Part shown: positions 1-8,063 of the stretch, in pieces
How the letters are laid out: every line of letters begins with the position of its first letter
Position numbering within the stretch: position 1 is the stretch's first letter
Assembly: GCA_045636865.1 (NCBI GenBank)
Contig: JAZTYJ010000022.1
Location: 10,422 to 74,421, forward strand
Source: SIG480 sp045636865
GTDB taxonomy: Bacteria > Bacillota > Clostridia > Oscillospirales > JAAYXM01
Direction of reading: 5' to 3'
Length of the DNA stretch: 64,000 bases
Position numbers and translations under genes: made by a program
The notes under the pieces: model-generated
Seen by the model: only the letters and a program-made list of their open reading frames with translations
Told to the model about the DNA's origin: nothing
Databases searched by the model: none

Positions 1-386
1 ATTGTGTTTGCATCACCGATGCGGAGCTTTGTAACGATCATTACGTTTGCGCCTGCCTCGTGAGCTTCGATAGCTGCAGATGAGCCTGCGCCACCGCCAC
101 CGATAACAAGAACGTCAACGTCGTAATCCGGGTTGTCAAGATCAACGCTTTCTGCATTGATTCTGCTGTGTGCCTGAAGAATGTCTGCAAGCTGTCCCGG
201 AACCTTATCGCCTTTATTCGGACCAATCTTAAGTTCTACAAATTCGTCTGACTTATAGTCAGGATGATATGCTGCGAGCAATTCTTCTTTCTGCTGTGCA
301 GTCATACGTGCGGGTTCATAAGCAATATTTTTGTCTCGTGCAGCTTCAACTGCTGCAAGTGATTTCTGTAAACTCTCAGGATACAT
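1..386 (-). CDS. FAD-dependent fumarate reductase/succinate dehydrogenase-like flavoprotein, N-terminal part (cut by window edge)
   Basis: Only the first ~128 codons are in the window; the gene continues past base 1. The dinucleotide-binding motif GGGGAG, preceded by hydrophobic VLVI, marks the FAD Rossmann fold of the FrdA/SdhA/TfrA family, which reduces fumarate or related unsaturated acids. Unusually, about 90 residues precede this motif; ordinary FrdA and SdhA place it within the first ~20. ATG codons lie at 392 and 386; the GAAGGGG Shine-Dalgarno is 3 nt from the first and 9 nt from the second, so 386 is preferred. It starts 17 nt after the iron-sulfur gene upstream and is the last visible member of the hdr-flx operon. 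The substrate cannot be decided without the missing catalytic half. Confidence 0.8.
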   Translation of the reverse strand, partial: MYPESLQKSLAAVEAARDKNIAYEPARMTAQQKEELLAAYHPDYKSDEFVELKIGPNKGDKVPGQLADILQAHSRINAESVDLDNPDYDVDVLVIGGGGAGSSAAIEAHEAGANVMIVTKLRIGDANT

Positions 387-403
387 TAACATTCACCCCT
401 TCT

Positions 404-1078
404 CTATTTCTCAATCTCGCGGTTGTTATAAAGCTCTTTGATTTCATCAACCGGCTTCTGCATAAGAGCCTCAATAAGCTCGTTGAATGTGCCGTCCTTA
501 ATCTCACGGACACGCTCATCAAGATGAGCACAGCCCGGAGCAAGGTACTTACCGTTGATTCGTCTTGCGAGCATTGCAACCTGCGGATGAGAAATGCCTG
601 CCGGACAACGTGATGAGCAAACACCGCACATTACGCAGTCAAATGACTCTTCTGCGCACTTTTCAAAGTCGCCGCGCTGAGCATATGCAATGTACTGCAT
701 AACGTTGAGCTCCTGAGTACATGCCTTTGTGCAGGCGTTACAGCCAACACAAGCATAAATCTCGGGATAGAGCTGCATCATAATTGCTTCGTTTGTCTGA
801 ATCTGCTCAATATCATATACCTGCTTTACAAGCGGGAAGAACGGCAATGTAGCGATGTACATATTGTCTTCTACCTTTGTCTGGCAAGCAAGGCATGCCT
901 TAAGCTCTGAATCGCCCTTGATGCGGTAGATTGTTGCACAAGCACCGCAGAAGCCGTTGCGGCATCCGCATCCGCGGACAAGCTGATATCCGGCATATTC
1001 CATAGCCGTCATAATTGTGAGGTTTTCCGGAACGGAATACTTCTTGCCGAAGAGAAAAATATTTACCATATTCTCCAT
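404..1078 (-). CDS. Fumarate reductase/TfrB-like iron-sulfur subunit (2Fe-2S plus two 4Fe-4S-type motifs)
   Basis: A 224-residue electron-transfer protein. The N-terminal third has a 2Fe-2S ferredoxin signature (CGCRNGFCGAC, then CLAC), as in FrdB/SdhB; the C-terminal half has CVGCNACTKAC and CVMCGVCSSRCP cysteine clusters. It lacks the CCG domains that methanogen TfrB (thiol:fumarate reductase) carries, but hdrB of the same operon encodes them separately. An AAAGGAG site precedes the ATG. It lies 14 nt after flxA and just before the flavoprotein gene, so the two should form a reductase head. Inference: it relays electrons from the Hdr/Flx complex to the flavoprotein. It is soluble; no membrane anchor subunit is visible. 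Confidence 0.85.
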   Translation of the reverse strand: MENMVNIFLFGKKYSVPENLTIMTAMEYAGYQLVRGCGCRNGFCGACATIYRIKGDSELKACLACQTKVEDNMYIATLPFFPLVKQVYDIEQIQTNEAIMMQLYPEIYACVGCNACTKACTQELNVMQYIAYAQRGDFEKCAEESFDCVMCGVCSSRCPAGISHPQVAMLARRINGKYLAPGCAHLDERVREIKDGTFNELIEALMQKPVDEIKELYNNREIEK

Positions 1079-1092
1079 ATTAACACTCTCCT

Positions 1093-1926
1093 TTAATATT
1101 CATCCGGAAGCTCGTTCAGCTCGTCAAAGCGGAACACCGGACCATCCTTACATACATACTTTGCGCCTACGTTACATCTTCCGCACTTACCGATACCGCA
1201 CTTCATCTTAAGCTCAAGTGTAGTATAGATCTGTGTCTTCTCAAATCCGAGAGAATAGAGACCGTCAAGTGTGAACTTGATCATAATCGGAGGACCGCAC
1301 AAAACAGCCGTTTTGTCTGTGTCAAGGCCGAGTTCCTTAACATAGTTCGGAACAAAGCCGACGTGTCCGTCCCAACCCTCCTGCGGATTGTCGATTGTGA
1401 GATGAACATCAACACCTGCATCGTTTGACCACTCTTCGATGATTTCCTGATAGTCAAGCAAGTCGTCCTTACTGCGTGAACCGTAGACGATGTCAATCTT
1501 ACCGTAACGGTCGCGGTAATGGCGGCAGTAGTTGATAACTGAACGAAGCGGAGCAAGACCAACACCACCTGCGATGAAGAGGAGGTTCTTTCCTGCAAAC
1601 ACGTCGTCGACCGGGAACGGGTTGCCGTAAGGTCCGCGGACAGTAATCTGCTGACCGACCTCTGCGGCATGGAGCCACTCGGTAACGCAACCGCACTTCT
1701 TGATTGAGAATTCCATAAATTCCGTATTTGTCGGTGAAGATGTGATTGAGAACATCGCCTCGCCTACACCCGGAATTGAAACCATTGCACATTGACCCGG
1801 TCTGTGGTCAAAAGGCTTTTTGCCGTCGGGCGTAACAACGCGGAATGTCTTTATATCCGGTGTATCGATTCTGACATCCGTAATAACGCCGATTACGGGA
1901 ATCAAAGCTTCTGAAATATTACTCAT
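1093..1926 (-). CDS. flxA: FlxA-like FAD/NAD(P)H-binding oxidoreductase subunit
   Basis: A 277-residue protein of the ferredoxin-NADP reductase/AsrB type. The N-terminal barrel shows the flavin-binding stretch RPGQCAMVSIPG and FSITSSP; the NAD(P) domain has GGVGLAPLRS near residue 120; the C-terminus has the cysteine cluster CGIGKCGRCNVG for a 2Fe-2S centre. In characterised FlxABCD-HdrABC systems (Desulfovibrio) this subunit oxidises NADH and feeds electrons to Hdr. It overlaps flxB by 8 nt, so the two are translationally coupled. AsrB or a dihydroorotate dehydrogenase electron-transfer subunit would look alike; the flxBCD-hdrABC neighbours decide the call. Confidence 0.88.
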   Translation of the reverse strand: MSNISEALIPVIGVITDVRIDTPDIKTFRVVTPDGKKPFDHRPGQCAMVSIPGVGEAMFSITSSPTNTEFMEFSIKKCGCVTEWLHAAEVGQQITVRGPYGNPFPVDDVFAGKNLLFIAGGVGLAPLRSVINYCRHYRDRYGKIDIVYGSRSKDDLLDYQEIIEEWSNDAGVDVHLTIDNPQEGWDGHVGFVPNYVKELGLDTDKTAVLCGPPIMIKFTLDGLYSLGFEKTQIYTTLELKMKCGIGKCGRCNVGAKYVCKDGPVFRFDELNELPDEY

Positions 1927-2947
1927 TTTCTTTTCCTCCCATCGTCTTCATTACTTTAACGATATTCATTGATATCGGACACTTTGAAAGACATCTTCCG
2001 CATCCAACACAACCGAATACGCCGTTGTTGTTTTCGGGATAGTATACAAGCTTGTGCATAAATCTCTGACGGAAACGTTCGGTCTGTGTAAGTCTCGGGT
2101 TACCGTGAGCCATCTTTGTGAAGTCTGAATACATACATGAATCCCAGCAACGGAAGCGCTGTATTCCTTTACCTGTATTGAACTCTTTTATATCGTAGCA
2201 CTGGCAGGTCGGACATACGAAAGTACAAGTTCCGCATCCGAGGCAGGTTTCAGCCATTTCCTTCCACTTTGGTGAATCGAAAAACTCTTTTGTTTTTCCG
2301 CCGCCGAAAGCAGAGGTTGAAAGCTTTGCAAGCGGAAGGCGACTAAGAATCTTCTTTGTAGCTTCCTTCTGCGCGTCAACTACCTTTTCGTCAGCTTCTT
2401 CCGTGAATGCTGCGATTTTTTCCATAAAGGCATTTCCCTTTTCGGTATTTGCCTTGAAATATACACCGTCATCGCATCTCCACGCACTTACATCTCCCGC
2501 CGGTTCTGTTGCATCAATTCCGAATGCTGAACAGAAGCATGTTTCTGACGGCTTTCCGCAAGCTACCGAAACAACTGTTCCGTGCTCACGTCTTTCCTTA
2601 TAGAAAGTGTCAACCGGCTCTGAAAGGAAAACTGTATCGAGGATGTCAAAGCTCTTTACATCGCACGGACGAACACCGAAGATGACGTAATCTTCTTTTT
2701 CATCGCGGATATCGATAATTTCAATATTCTTTCCTTCGCGCTTGAATTCTACGAAGTTTTCCATCTGTGGGAAGAAAAAGTCTTTTGCGCTGCGTTCAGT
2801 ATTGAGAGCTTCGCTCCACTTCTTTCCTTCTTCCCATTTTTCAAAACGTGCCTTACCGTCGCTACCGTCTACCGGAAGGTATACAGGCATTTTTTCTGAC
2901 ACGGCAGAGATAAGAGCGTCGATTTTTTCAACAGAACATTTACGCAT
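1919..2947 (-). CDS. flxB: FlxB-like AsrA-type 4Fe-4S ferredoxin protein
   Basis: A 342-residue protein of the anaerobic sulfite reductase subunit A/hydrogenase beta-like family. The first half is the AsrA-type domain (FGVRPCDVKSFDILD); the second half has two cysteine clusters, CLGCGTCTFVCPTCQC and CVGCGRCLSKCP, each able to hold a 4Fe-4S centre. It acts as an electron wire between FlxA and the Hdr core. The gene overlaps flxC by one base (TAATG) and flxA by 8 nt. No sulfite reductase catalytic subunit (AsrC) is present, which argues against a true sulfite reductase. Confidence 0.85.
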   Translation of the reverse strand: MRKCSVEKIDALISAVSEKMPVYLPVDGSDGKARFEKWEEGKKWSEALNTERSAKDFFFPQMENFVEFKREGKNIEIIDIRDEKEDYVIFGVRPCDVKSFDILDTVFLSEPVDTFYKERREHGTVVSVACGKPSETCFCSAFGIDATEPAGDVSAWRCDDGVYFKANTEKGNAFMEKIAAFTEEADEKVVDAQKEATKKILSRLPLAKLSTSAFGGGKTKEFFDSPKWKEMAETCLGCGTCTFVCPTCQCYDIKEFNTGKGIQRFRCWDSCMYSDFTKMAHGNPRLTQTERFRQRFMHKLVYYPENNNGVFGCVGCGRCLSKCPISMNIVKVMKTMGGKENE

Positions 2948-3939
2948 TACTTATCCCCCCTATCAAAAACTTCAGACGGTTCAAGGTCGCCGGTTGTATA
3001 ATTTACAAGCGGTGCGCGTGATCCTTCTTCTGCGCCTGCCTGATATTCACCGTAAAACTCATTGATATCCTTTATAAACTTGCGGTTGAGCAAATGAAGC
3101 GGAATGTTCTGCGGACATACTCTTGAGCATTCGCCGCAGTCTGTGCAACGACCGGCTACATGGAATGCGCGGATGATGTGGAACATCTTTTCTTCAAAGC
3201 TGTTTGCCGCCGCCTTGTTCTCAACACCTGAATCCGGGTTTCCGAAAACACACTTTTCACATGTGCAAGCCGGGCATACATCGCGGCAAGCGTTGCAACG
3301 GATGCAACGTGAAAGCTCGTTCTGCCAGAAAGCAAATCTTTCATCCGGAGTCATCTTTTCAAGACGCTCAACCTCGTCAAAACGGTTTGAATCGAGGACT
3401 TCGCCGTCTTCACCCAAAAGCTCATCATATGCAACGTGCTTCTTGCTCTTGCAATTTATGCAACGCTCTGCAAGCACATCTGCAAACGAAACGGAAACCG
3501 GAGCATCTTCGTAAATTGTTGTAACCTTGAGAGTTTCACCGTCGGTCTCAACGCCCGAGATACCCTCGCCTGTTTTTTCTTTGATTTTTGAAACATCAAC
3601 CATACCTTCACACGGGATGCCTACCGCATAGACCTTTTCACGGTCAAAACGGTGCTCTGTAAGGAGCTGATTGAAGCTGTATGTGTCGCAGGGTTTTAAG
3701 AAAACGAGAATCTTTTCTTCTGCCTTTATTGTCTTTGAAACGAGATATTTTGAGAAGTTTGCTCCGCAAAAATCGTTCCAGACAAAGTTGTTTTTAAGAT
3801 CTTCTTCGCTTGAGAAAACCGAAGGAGTAACGTCATAGTCAAACTCACCGGCTCTCCAGCCGAGAACAGAGGAAACTGTTCCGTTATTAAGGAGAGATAC
3901 TGCCTTTTCAAGCAACATATCGCGTGTTATCTTTTGCAT
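2947..3939 (-). CDS. flxC: FlxC-like 4Fe-4S ferredoxin protein
   Basis: A 330-residue protein, distantly related to FlxB in layout: an AsrA-like N-terminal domain (VFLKPCDTYSF) and C-terminal cysteine clusters CIRCNACRDVCPACTC and CTDCGECSRVCP. A further CINCKSKK motif sits near residue 185. It is the second ferredoxin-like wire of FlxABCD. Its start overlaps the end of flxD by 13 nt and its stop overlaps flxB by one base, so all flx cistrons are tightly coupled. The two related ferredoxin proteins side by side, without an AsrC or hydrogenase catalytic subunit, are the hallmark of the Flx module. Confidence 0.83.
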   Translation of the reverse strand: MQKITRDMLLEKAVSLLNNGTVSSVLGWRAGEFDYDVTPSVFSSEEDLKNNFVWNDFCGANFSKYLVSKTIKAEEKILVFLKPCDTYSFNQLLTEHRFDREKVYAVGIPCEGMVDVSKIKEKTGEGISGVETDGETLKVTTIYEDAPVSVSFADVLAERCINCKSKKHVAYDELLGEDGEVLDSNRFDEVERLEKMTPDERFAFWQNELSRCIRCNACRDVCPACTCEKCVFGNPDSGVENKAAANSFEEKMFHIIRAFHVAGRCTDCGECSRVCPQNIPLHLLNRKFIKDINEFYGEYQAGAEEGSRAPLVNYTTGDLEPSEVFDRGDK

Positions 3940-4361
3940 CGCAGATCCTCCAATCTCTTGTTCTCACCAAGTGAAATAACTGTTTCTACAAATTCGTTCA
4001 TTGTTGCAGAGAACTTTGCACCCTCCGCAGCTGATACCCACTCAACACGAGTTCTTTCCTTCTCAATTCCGAGATAATCAAGCATTGAGAACAAAAGTGC
4101 CATTCTGCGGCGTGTGTAGTAGTTACCTGAAGTGTAGTGGCAATCTCCCGGATGGCATCCGCAGATGATTACGCCGTCTGCTCCGCGCTGGAACGCTCTT
4201 AAAATAAACATCGGGTTTACTCGGCAAGAGCACGGAACGCGGATAATTTTAACTTCTGCAGGGTAATTGAGACGGTTATTACCCGCAAGGTCAGCACCTG
4301 CATATGAACACCAGTTACAGCAGAATGCGACAATTAAAGGCTTATGTTCATTTACTTGCAT
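3927..4361 (-). CDS. flxD: FlxD/MvhD-like 2Fe-2S linker subunit
   Basis: A 144-residue MvhD-family protein that docks an electron-input module onto HdrA. Cysteines in CCNWCSY, RVPCSCR and CGCHPGDCHY are the family's 2Fe-2S ligands. The ATG at 4361 follows GGAGGT at ~8 nt and overlaps the 3' end of hdrA by 10 nt; an upstream in-frame extension exists but would be buried deep in hdrA and is rejected. In methanogens MvhD bridges hydrogenase and Hdr; with flxABC beside it, here it should bridge NADH-oxidising FlxABC and HdrABC. Confidence 0.9.
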   Translation of the reverse strand: MQVNEHKPLIVAFCCNWCSYAGADLAGNNRLNYPAEVKIIRVPCSCRVNPMFILRAFQRGADGVIICGCHPGDCHYTSGNYYTRRRMALLFSMLDYLGIEKERTRVEWVSAAEGAKFSATMNEFVETVISLGENKRLEDLRCKR

Positions 4362-6346
4362 ATTGCGTCTACCTCCGCCATAATCTGATTTGTTGAGAAT
4401 CCACGAAGATCCATAGCTCCTGACGGACATGCAACCGTACATGCACCGCACCCCTGGCAAACTGCCGGGTTAACCTTTGCGATACGTCTCATACGAGTCG
4501 TGCGGTCAGGCATTCTGAATTCTTTGTCTTCATAAGAAATTGCGCCATACGGACATACGCGTTCACAGGATGAGCATCCGTTACACATAAGCTCGTTTGA
4601 GTTTGCAACACAGGGGTTACCCGTGAGCTTATCCTTTGCAAGAAGTCCGATAACCTTTGCGGCTGCGGCACTTGCCTGGGATACTGTTTCCGGAATGTCC
4701 TTCGGGCCCTGACATGCGCCTGAAAGGAACACGCCGGCTGTCGGGCTCTCTACCGGACGGAGCTTCGGATGAGCTTCTGTGAAGAAGTCGTTTGTATCCA
4801 TACTTGCCGTGAGCATTGTTGCAAGCGGACGAGCTGACTTGTCAGGCTCGATAGCCGCCGCAAGAACAACGAGGTCTGCATCAATGTTAATCTGCTTGTT
4901 GTTGAGGAGGTCTGATGCCTGAACCTTGAGCTTTTTGCCCTCGGGAGAGACCTTACCGACCATTCCCTTTATATACTTGACGCCAAATTCTTCAACCGCA
5001 CGGCGGTAGAACTCGTCAAAGTTCTTACCCGGTGTACGAACGTCAATATAGAATACATAAACTTCTGTATCCGGATATTTGTCGCGAACGAGCATTGCGT
5101 GCTTTGCAGTATACATACAGCAAATCTTTGAGCAATATTCCTTACCCTTTTCGGCACACGCATCACAACGGGAGCCTACGCACTGAACAAACACAACCGT
5201 GTGCGGATGCTCGCGGTCTGACGGACGGAGAAGCTTTCCTGCTGTCGGACCTGCCGCATTTGTAAGACGCTCAAACTCAAGGGAGGTGATAACGTCTTTT
5301 GACTGGTTGTATGCAAATTCGTCGAATTTATCAAGGCTTATCGGATTATAACCCGTTGCCGCAACGATTGCACCGTAACGCTCCTCAATGATTTCATCCT
5401 GCTGCTTATAGTCGATGGCACCTGCGGCACAAACCTTTGCACAAACACCGCACTTGCCGTTTTTAAGCATATTACATGAGTTCGGATCGATTGTTGCAAC
5501 CTTCGGAACAGCCTGAGCAAACGGAATGTAGATAGCTGCGCGGGTGTCCATATTGAGGTTGAACTCGTTCGGAACCTTTTTCATCGGGCACTTTTCAAGA
5601 CATGCTCCGCAACCTGTGCAGACATCTTCTTTAACGTAACGTGCCTTTTTCTTGATCTTTACATCGAAGTTTCCGACAAAACCGTTTACTTCTTCTACTT
5701 CACTATAAGAGAAGATGCGGATTTTTTCATTCTGAGCAACGTCAACCATCTTCGGGGTGAGGATACATGCCGCACAGTCAAGAGTCGGGAATGTTTTGTC
5801 GATCTGTGCCATCTTTCCGCCGATGGTCGGATTCTTTTCAACGATATCAACCGGGAATCCTGCCTCTGCGATATCAAGAGCAGTCTGGATACCCGCGATA
5901 CCGCCACCGATAACGAGCGCGCGCTTCGTAACCGGAGTTTCGCCCGGAGTAAGCGGTGCGTTGAGGTTGACCTTTGCGATAGCCGCACGGCCAAGGATGA
6001 TTGCCTTTTCTGTACCCGTTGCGATATCCTTGTGGACCCATGAGCACTGCTCACGGATGTTTGCGATTTCAACCATATACGGGTTGATGCCTGCAGCAGC
6101 TGCAGTTTTTCTGAATGTTGCTTCATGCATACGCGGTGAGCATGAGCAGATAACAAGACCTGTGAGGTTGTGCTCGCGGACTGCGTCGATTATCATATTC
6201 TGACCTGCCTGTGAGCACATGTACTGATAGTTGGTGGATAAGACTACTCCCTGCTCGCTTGCAAGAGCGTCAGAAACTGCCTGCACGTCAACCGTGCCTG
6301 CGATGTTGCTTCCGCACCAACATACAAAAACGCCGATTCTCTGCAT
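4352..6346 (-). CDS. hdrA: HdrA-like flavin-bifurcating heterodisulfide reductase subunit A
   Basis: A 664-residue protein, full length for a single HdrA. In order: an N-terminal domain beginning with CWCGSNIAG, a FAD-binding Rossmann fold with GGGIAG at ~147-152, the CAACILTPKM cysteine segment, inserted ferredoxin motifs (CTGCGACLEKCP; CGVCAKVC), the cysteine-rich CVGSRCDAC...CSKICC segment, and two C-terminal 4Fe-4S motifs (CNGCSSCERVCP; CQGCGACTVACP). HdrA carries the bifurcating FAD, splitting electron pairs between low-potential ferredoxin and a high-potential acceptor. It sits between hdrC and flxD. The protein should be cytoplasmic. Confidence 0.95.
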   Translation of the reverse strand: MQRIGVFVCWCGSNIAGTVDVQAVSDALASEQGVVLSTNYQYMCSQAGQNMIIDAVREHNLTGLVICSCSPRMHEATFRKTAAAAGINPYMVEIANIREQCSWVHKDIATGTEKAIILGRAAIAKVNLNAPLTPGETPVTKRALVIGGGIAGIQTALDIAEAGFPVDIVEKNPTIGGKMAQIDKTFPTLDCAACILTPKMVDVAQNEKIRIFSYSEVEEVNGFVGNFDVKIKKKARYVKEDVCTGCGACLEKCPMKKVPNEFNLNMDTRAAIYIPFAQAVPKVATIDPNSCNMLKNGKCGVCAKVCAAGAIDYKQQDEIIEERYGAIVAATGYNPISLDKFDEFAYNQSKDVITSLEFERLTNAAGPTAGKLLRPSDREHPHTVVFVQCVGSRCDACAEKGKEYCSKICCMYTAKHAMLVRDKYPDTEVYVFYIDVRTPGKNFDEFYRRAVEEFGVKYIKGMVGKVSPEGKKLKVQASDLLNNKQINIDADLVVLAAAIEPDKSARPLATMLTASMDTNDFFTEAHPKLRPVESPTAGVFLSGACQGPKDIPETVSQASAAAAKVIGLLAKDKLTGNPCVANSNELMCNGCSSCERVCPYGAISYEDKEFRMPDRTTRMRRIAKVNPAVCQGCGACTVACPSGAMDLRGFSTNQIMAEVDAICK

Positions 6347-6358
6347 CTTATCTCCCTC

Positions 6359-6751
6359 CTACTTCGTATATTTTCTGAATGCGCTGACGAGCGCCTGCTG
6401 CGGCATATCATCGTCGAGCTTATCTGGAATCATATTTGCCTTCAAGTGGTTATTTCCTTGCTTGCGGATTTCCATTAGACGAACAGCCTCGATAACCTTT
6501 GCAGGCTGAACACTTCTCGGACATCTGTCAAGGCAAGCAAAGCATGTGAGACACTTATAAAGTGAATCTGACTTGAGAAGCGGCTCAATGTCGCCGTTTT
6601 CAAGCATGCTCACAAACTGATGCGGATGGTATTCCATCTCATCGTATGCAGGACACGTTGCCGAGCACTTTCCGCAACGCATGCACTTTGACGGATTAAC
6701 TCCGCTTATGCGCATGATTTCGTCTTTCAATGCATCATATTTTTTAGACAT
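6359..6751 (-). CDS. hdrC: HdrC-like 4Fe-4S subunit
   Basis: A 130-residue soluble HdrC. Two classical CxxCxxCxxxCP motifs are present, CMRCGKCSATCP near residue 23 and CLTCFACLDRCP near residue 63. It passes electrons from HdrA to the catalytic subunit HdrB. It overlaps hdrB by 8 nt and ends 12 nt before hdrA, in the usual order of this operon class. No membrane segments or extra domains. Confidence 0.93.
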   Translation of the reverse strand: MSKKYDALKDEIMRISGVNPSKCMRCGKCSATCPAYDEMEYHPHQFVSMLENGDIEPLLKSDSLYKCLTCFACLDRCPRSVQPAKVIEAVRLMEIRKQGNNHLKANMIPDKLDDDMPQQALVSAFRKYTK

Positions 6752-7529
6752 TTGTATCCTCCTTTACTCCGAGAGCTTCTGCAAGGAGCTCCGTAAAATA
6801 GATTACGGGAATCTCGGAACCGTTCTTAACGAGGTTATACTTACAAAGCGGACAAGCCGTAACCATCATTTCCGCACCGCAGTTTTTTGCGTTGTCGCTT
6901 ACTGCATTGCTTCTCTTCTTTGCGAGTGTTTCGCTCTCGAGAGCAATGTAGCCGCCGCAACATTCGTTGCGGTTTGCATAGTAAACAGGCTCTGCACCGA
7001 TAGCGCGGATGAAGTCTTCCATAATCTTCGGATTTTCAGGATCGTCCATCTGCATAACTCCACTCGGTCTGAGGAGGAGGCATCCGTAATACGGAGCTAT
7101 TTTCTTGCCTGTGAGCGGATTTACAACCTTCTCACGGATTTTGTCAAATCCTACGAGGTCGCGAAGCATTTCGAGATAGTGATAAATTTCGCAGTCACCC
7201 TCATATGCATCTTCGTCCATATAGCGATTTACCTTTGAAGCAAAAGTTTCATCACTCATCGCATGGTTAGTCTGCTTGATTACGTTGTGGCAAGCAGAAC
7301 AGACCGTAACAAGAGCCTGACCTTTGCTCTTTGCAGCTTTAAGAGCGCGGACCGATGAAAGCTTTGTTGCAATCTCATCATTTGCAGTTGTGAACACACC
7401 GCCGCAACATTGCCATTCTTCGATCTCCTCAAGCGTAATGCCGAGAGCTTCTGCAGCACGTCTTGCATATGCATCAAGATCTTTCGCTTTGTTTTTTAAT
7501 GTGCATCCGGGAAAATAACTTAGTTTCAT
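6744..7529 (-). CDS. hdrB: HdrB-like catalytic subunit with two CCG domains
   Basis: A 261-residue HdrB. Two full CCG domains are visible: Cys9, the pair Cys41-Cys42 and CSAC near 77-80; then a second set with CCGG and CPLC near the C-terminus. These bind the noncubane 4Fe-4S clusters that reduce a disulfide in methanogens; bacterial substrates are uncertain. The ATG at 7529 follows a GGGGGC site; an in-frame extension of 12 codons upstream has no better signal. It is the first gene of the operon, 169 nt downstream of the predicted start of transcription. Confidence 0.92.
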   Translation of the reverse strand: MKLSYFPGCTLKNKAKDLDAYARRAAEALGITLEEIEEWQCCGGVFTTANDEIATKLSSVRALKAAKSKGQALVTVCSACHNVIKQTNHAMSDETFASKVNRYMDEDAYEGDCEIYHYLEMLRDLVGFDKIREKVVNPLTGKKIAPYYGCLLLRPSGVMQMDDPENPKIMEDFIRAIGAEPVYYANRNECCGGYIALESETLAKKRSNAVSDNAKNCGAEMMVTACPLCKYNLVKNGSEIPVIYFTELLAEALGVKEDTNV

Positions 7530-7659
7530 AATTTTGCCCCCTGTCTTTATCTTCTTTAAAAGCACCGTTAATCTGAAAAAGCTTTATAATCCTTTACAAA
7601 ACAGTTTTACAGACAACACTAAATCCGCACTCGTCATTTATCTGACAGCACGGAAAAAC

Positions 7660-7685
7660 ACGGCTCTTATGTCATTTCGAGCCGT
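7660..7685 (-). terminator. Hairpin plus T-run in the hdr leader (possible attenuator, bidirectional)
   Basis: ACGGCTC pairs with GAGCCGT (7-bp stem, 12-nt loop). On the minus strand it is followed by TGTTTTT, on the plus strand by TTGTTTTTT. It lies about 13 nt into the predicted hdr transcript, between promoter and hdrB. No gene ends here on either strand, so it is either an attenuator or a barrier to stray transcription. No competing antiterminator stem was found. Confidence 0.45.
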
Positions 7686-7694
7686 TTGTTTTTT

Positions 7695-7716
7695 GATTGT
7701 TATTATTATAACAATC
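7695..7716. promoter_or_regulatory. Rex-type operator over the hdr -10 box
   Basis: A perfect 22-bp palindrome, GATTGTTA-N6-TAACAATC. Its core TTGTTA-N6-TAACAA matches the clostridial Rex consensus TTGTTAA-N4-TTAACAA except for one base at each inner edge. It covers the -10 element, so a bound repressor would block the polymerase. Rex leaves DNA when NADH is high, a fitting control for an NADH-oxidising complex. The identity of the regulator is inferred; no rex gene is in the window. Confidence 0.65.
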
Positions 7717-7733
7717 TTTACGACATTTTTCAA
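7705..7733 (-). promoter_or_regulatory. Promoter of the hdr-flx operon
   Basis: On the minus strand, TTGAAA and TATAAT are separated by exactly 17 nt, five of six and six of six matches to the sigma-A consensus. Predicted transcription start is near 7698, about 169 nt before hdrB. Confidence 0.75.
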
Positions 7734-7999
7734 CCCATAAATTTGACCATTTTTTATATTTATATATGTACATTTTAAAAAAATAACTTTACCGCTTTAG
7801 TTTTTGCAAAAAACGCGTAAAACCGCAGTTTTCTGCACTTATCAAGCATATATTTTTTTCGCATTTTTTCTGTATTTTTCAAGAAACGGACAAATACGTT
7901 CCAAAACGACACGTCTATGCCCGTTTTATCAGCATTTTGCACAAAAAAACAAGCATTTTATCACAATGCATTTTCGGTTTATCTTCTCCCCTTTTCCTC
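7734..7999. other. AT-rich intergenic stretch between divergent transcription units
   Basis: No credible coding sequence on either strand; the small reading frames have no Shine-Dalgarno and no family resemblance. It is rich in A- and T-tracts, as expected for upstream promoter DNA between the divergent hdr and AEC-carrier promoters. No further structure was recognised. Confidence 0.5.
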
Positions 8000-8028
8000 T
8001 TGCATAAAATGCCGTTTCAGTTTATAAT
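8000..8028 (+). promoter_or_regulatory. Promoter of the AEC-nfo-yfcE operon
   Basis: TTGCAT and TATAAT with a 17-nt spacer, ending 35 nt before the start codon. Confidence 0.65.
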
Positions 8029-8063
8029 TAACTAAATACTTTTTAACAAATTCGGAGTCTGAT

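Noticed and set aside
1919..3939. Anaerobic sulfite reductase (AsrA) identity for the two ferredoxin proteins
   Set aside because: There is no AsrC siroheme subunit; adjacency to MvhD- and HdrA-like genes points to FlxB and FlxC instead.
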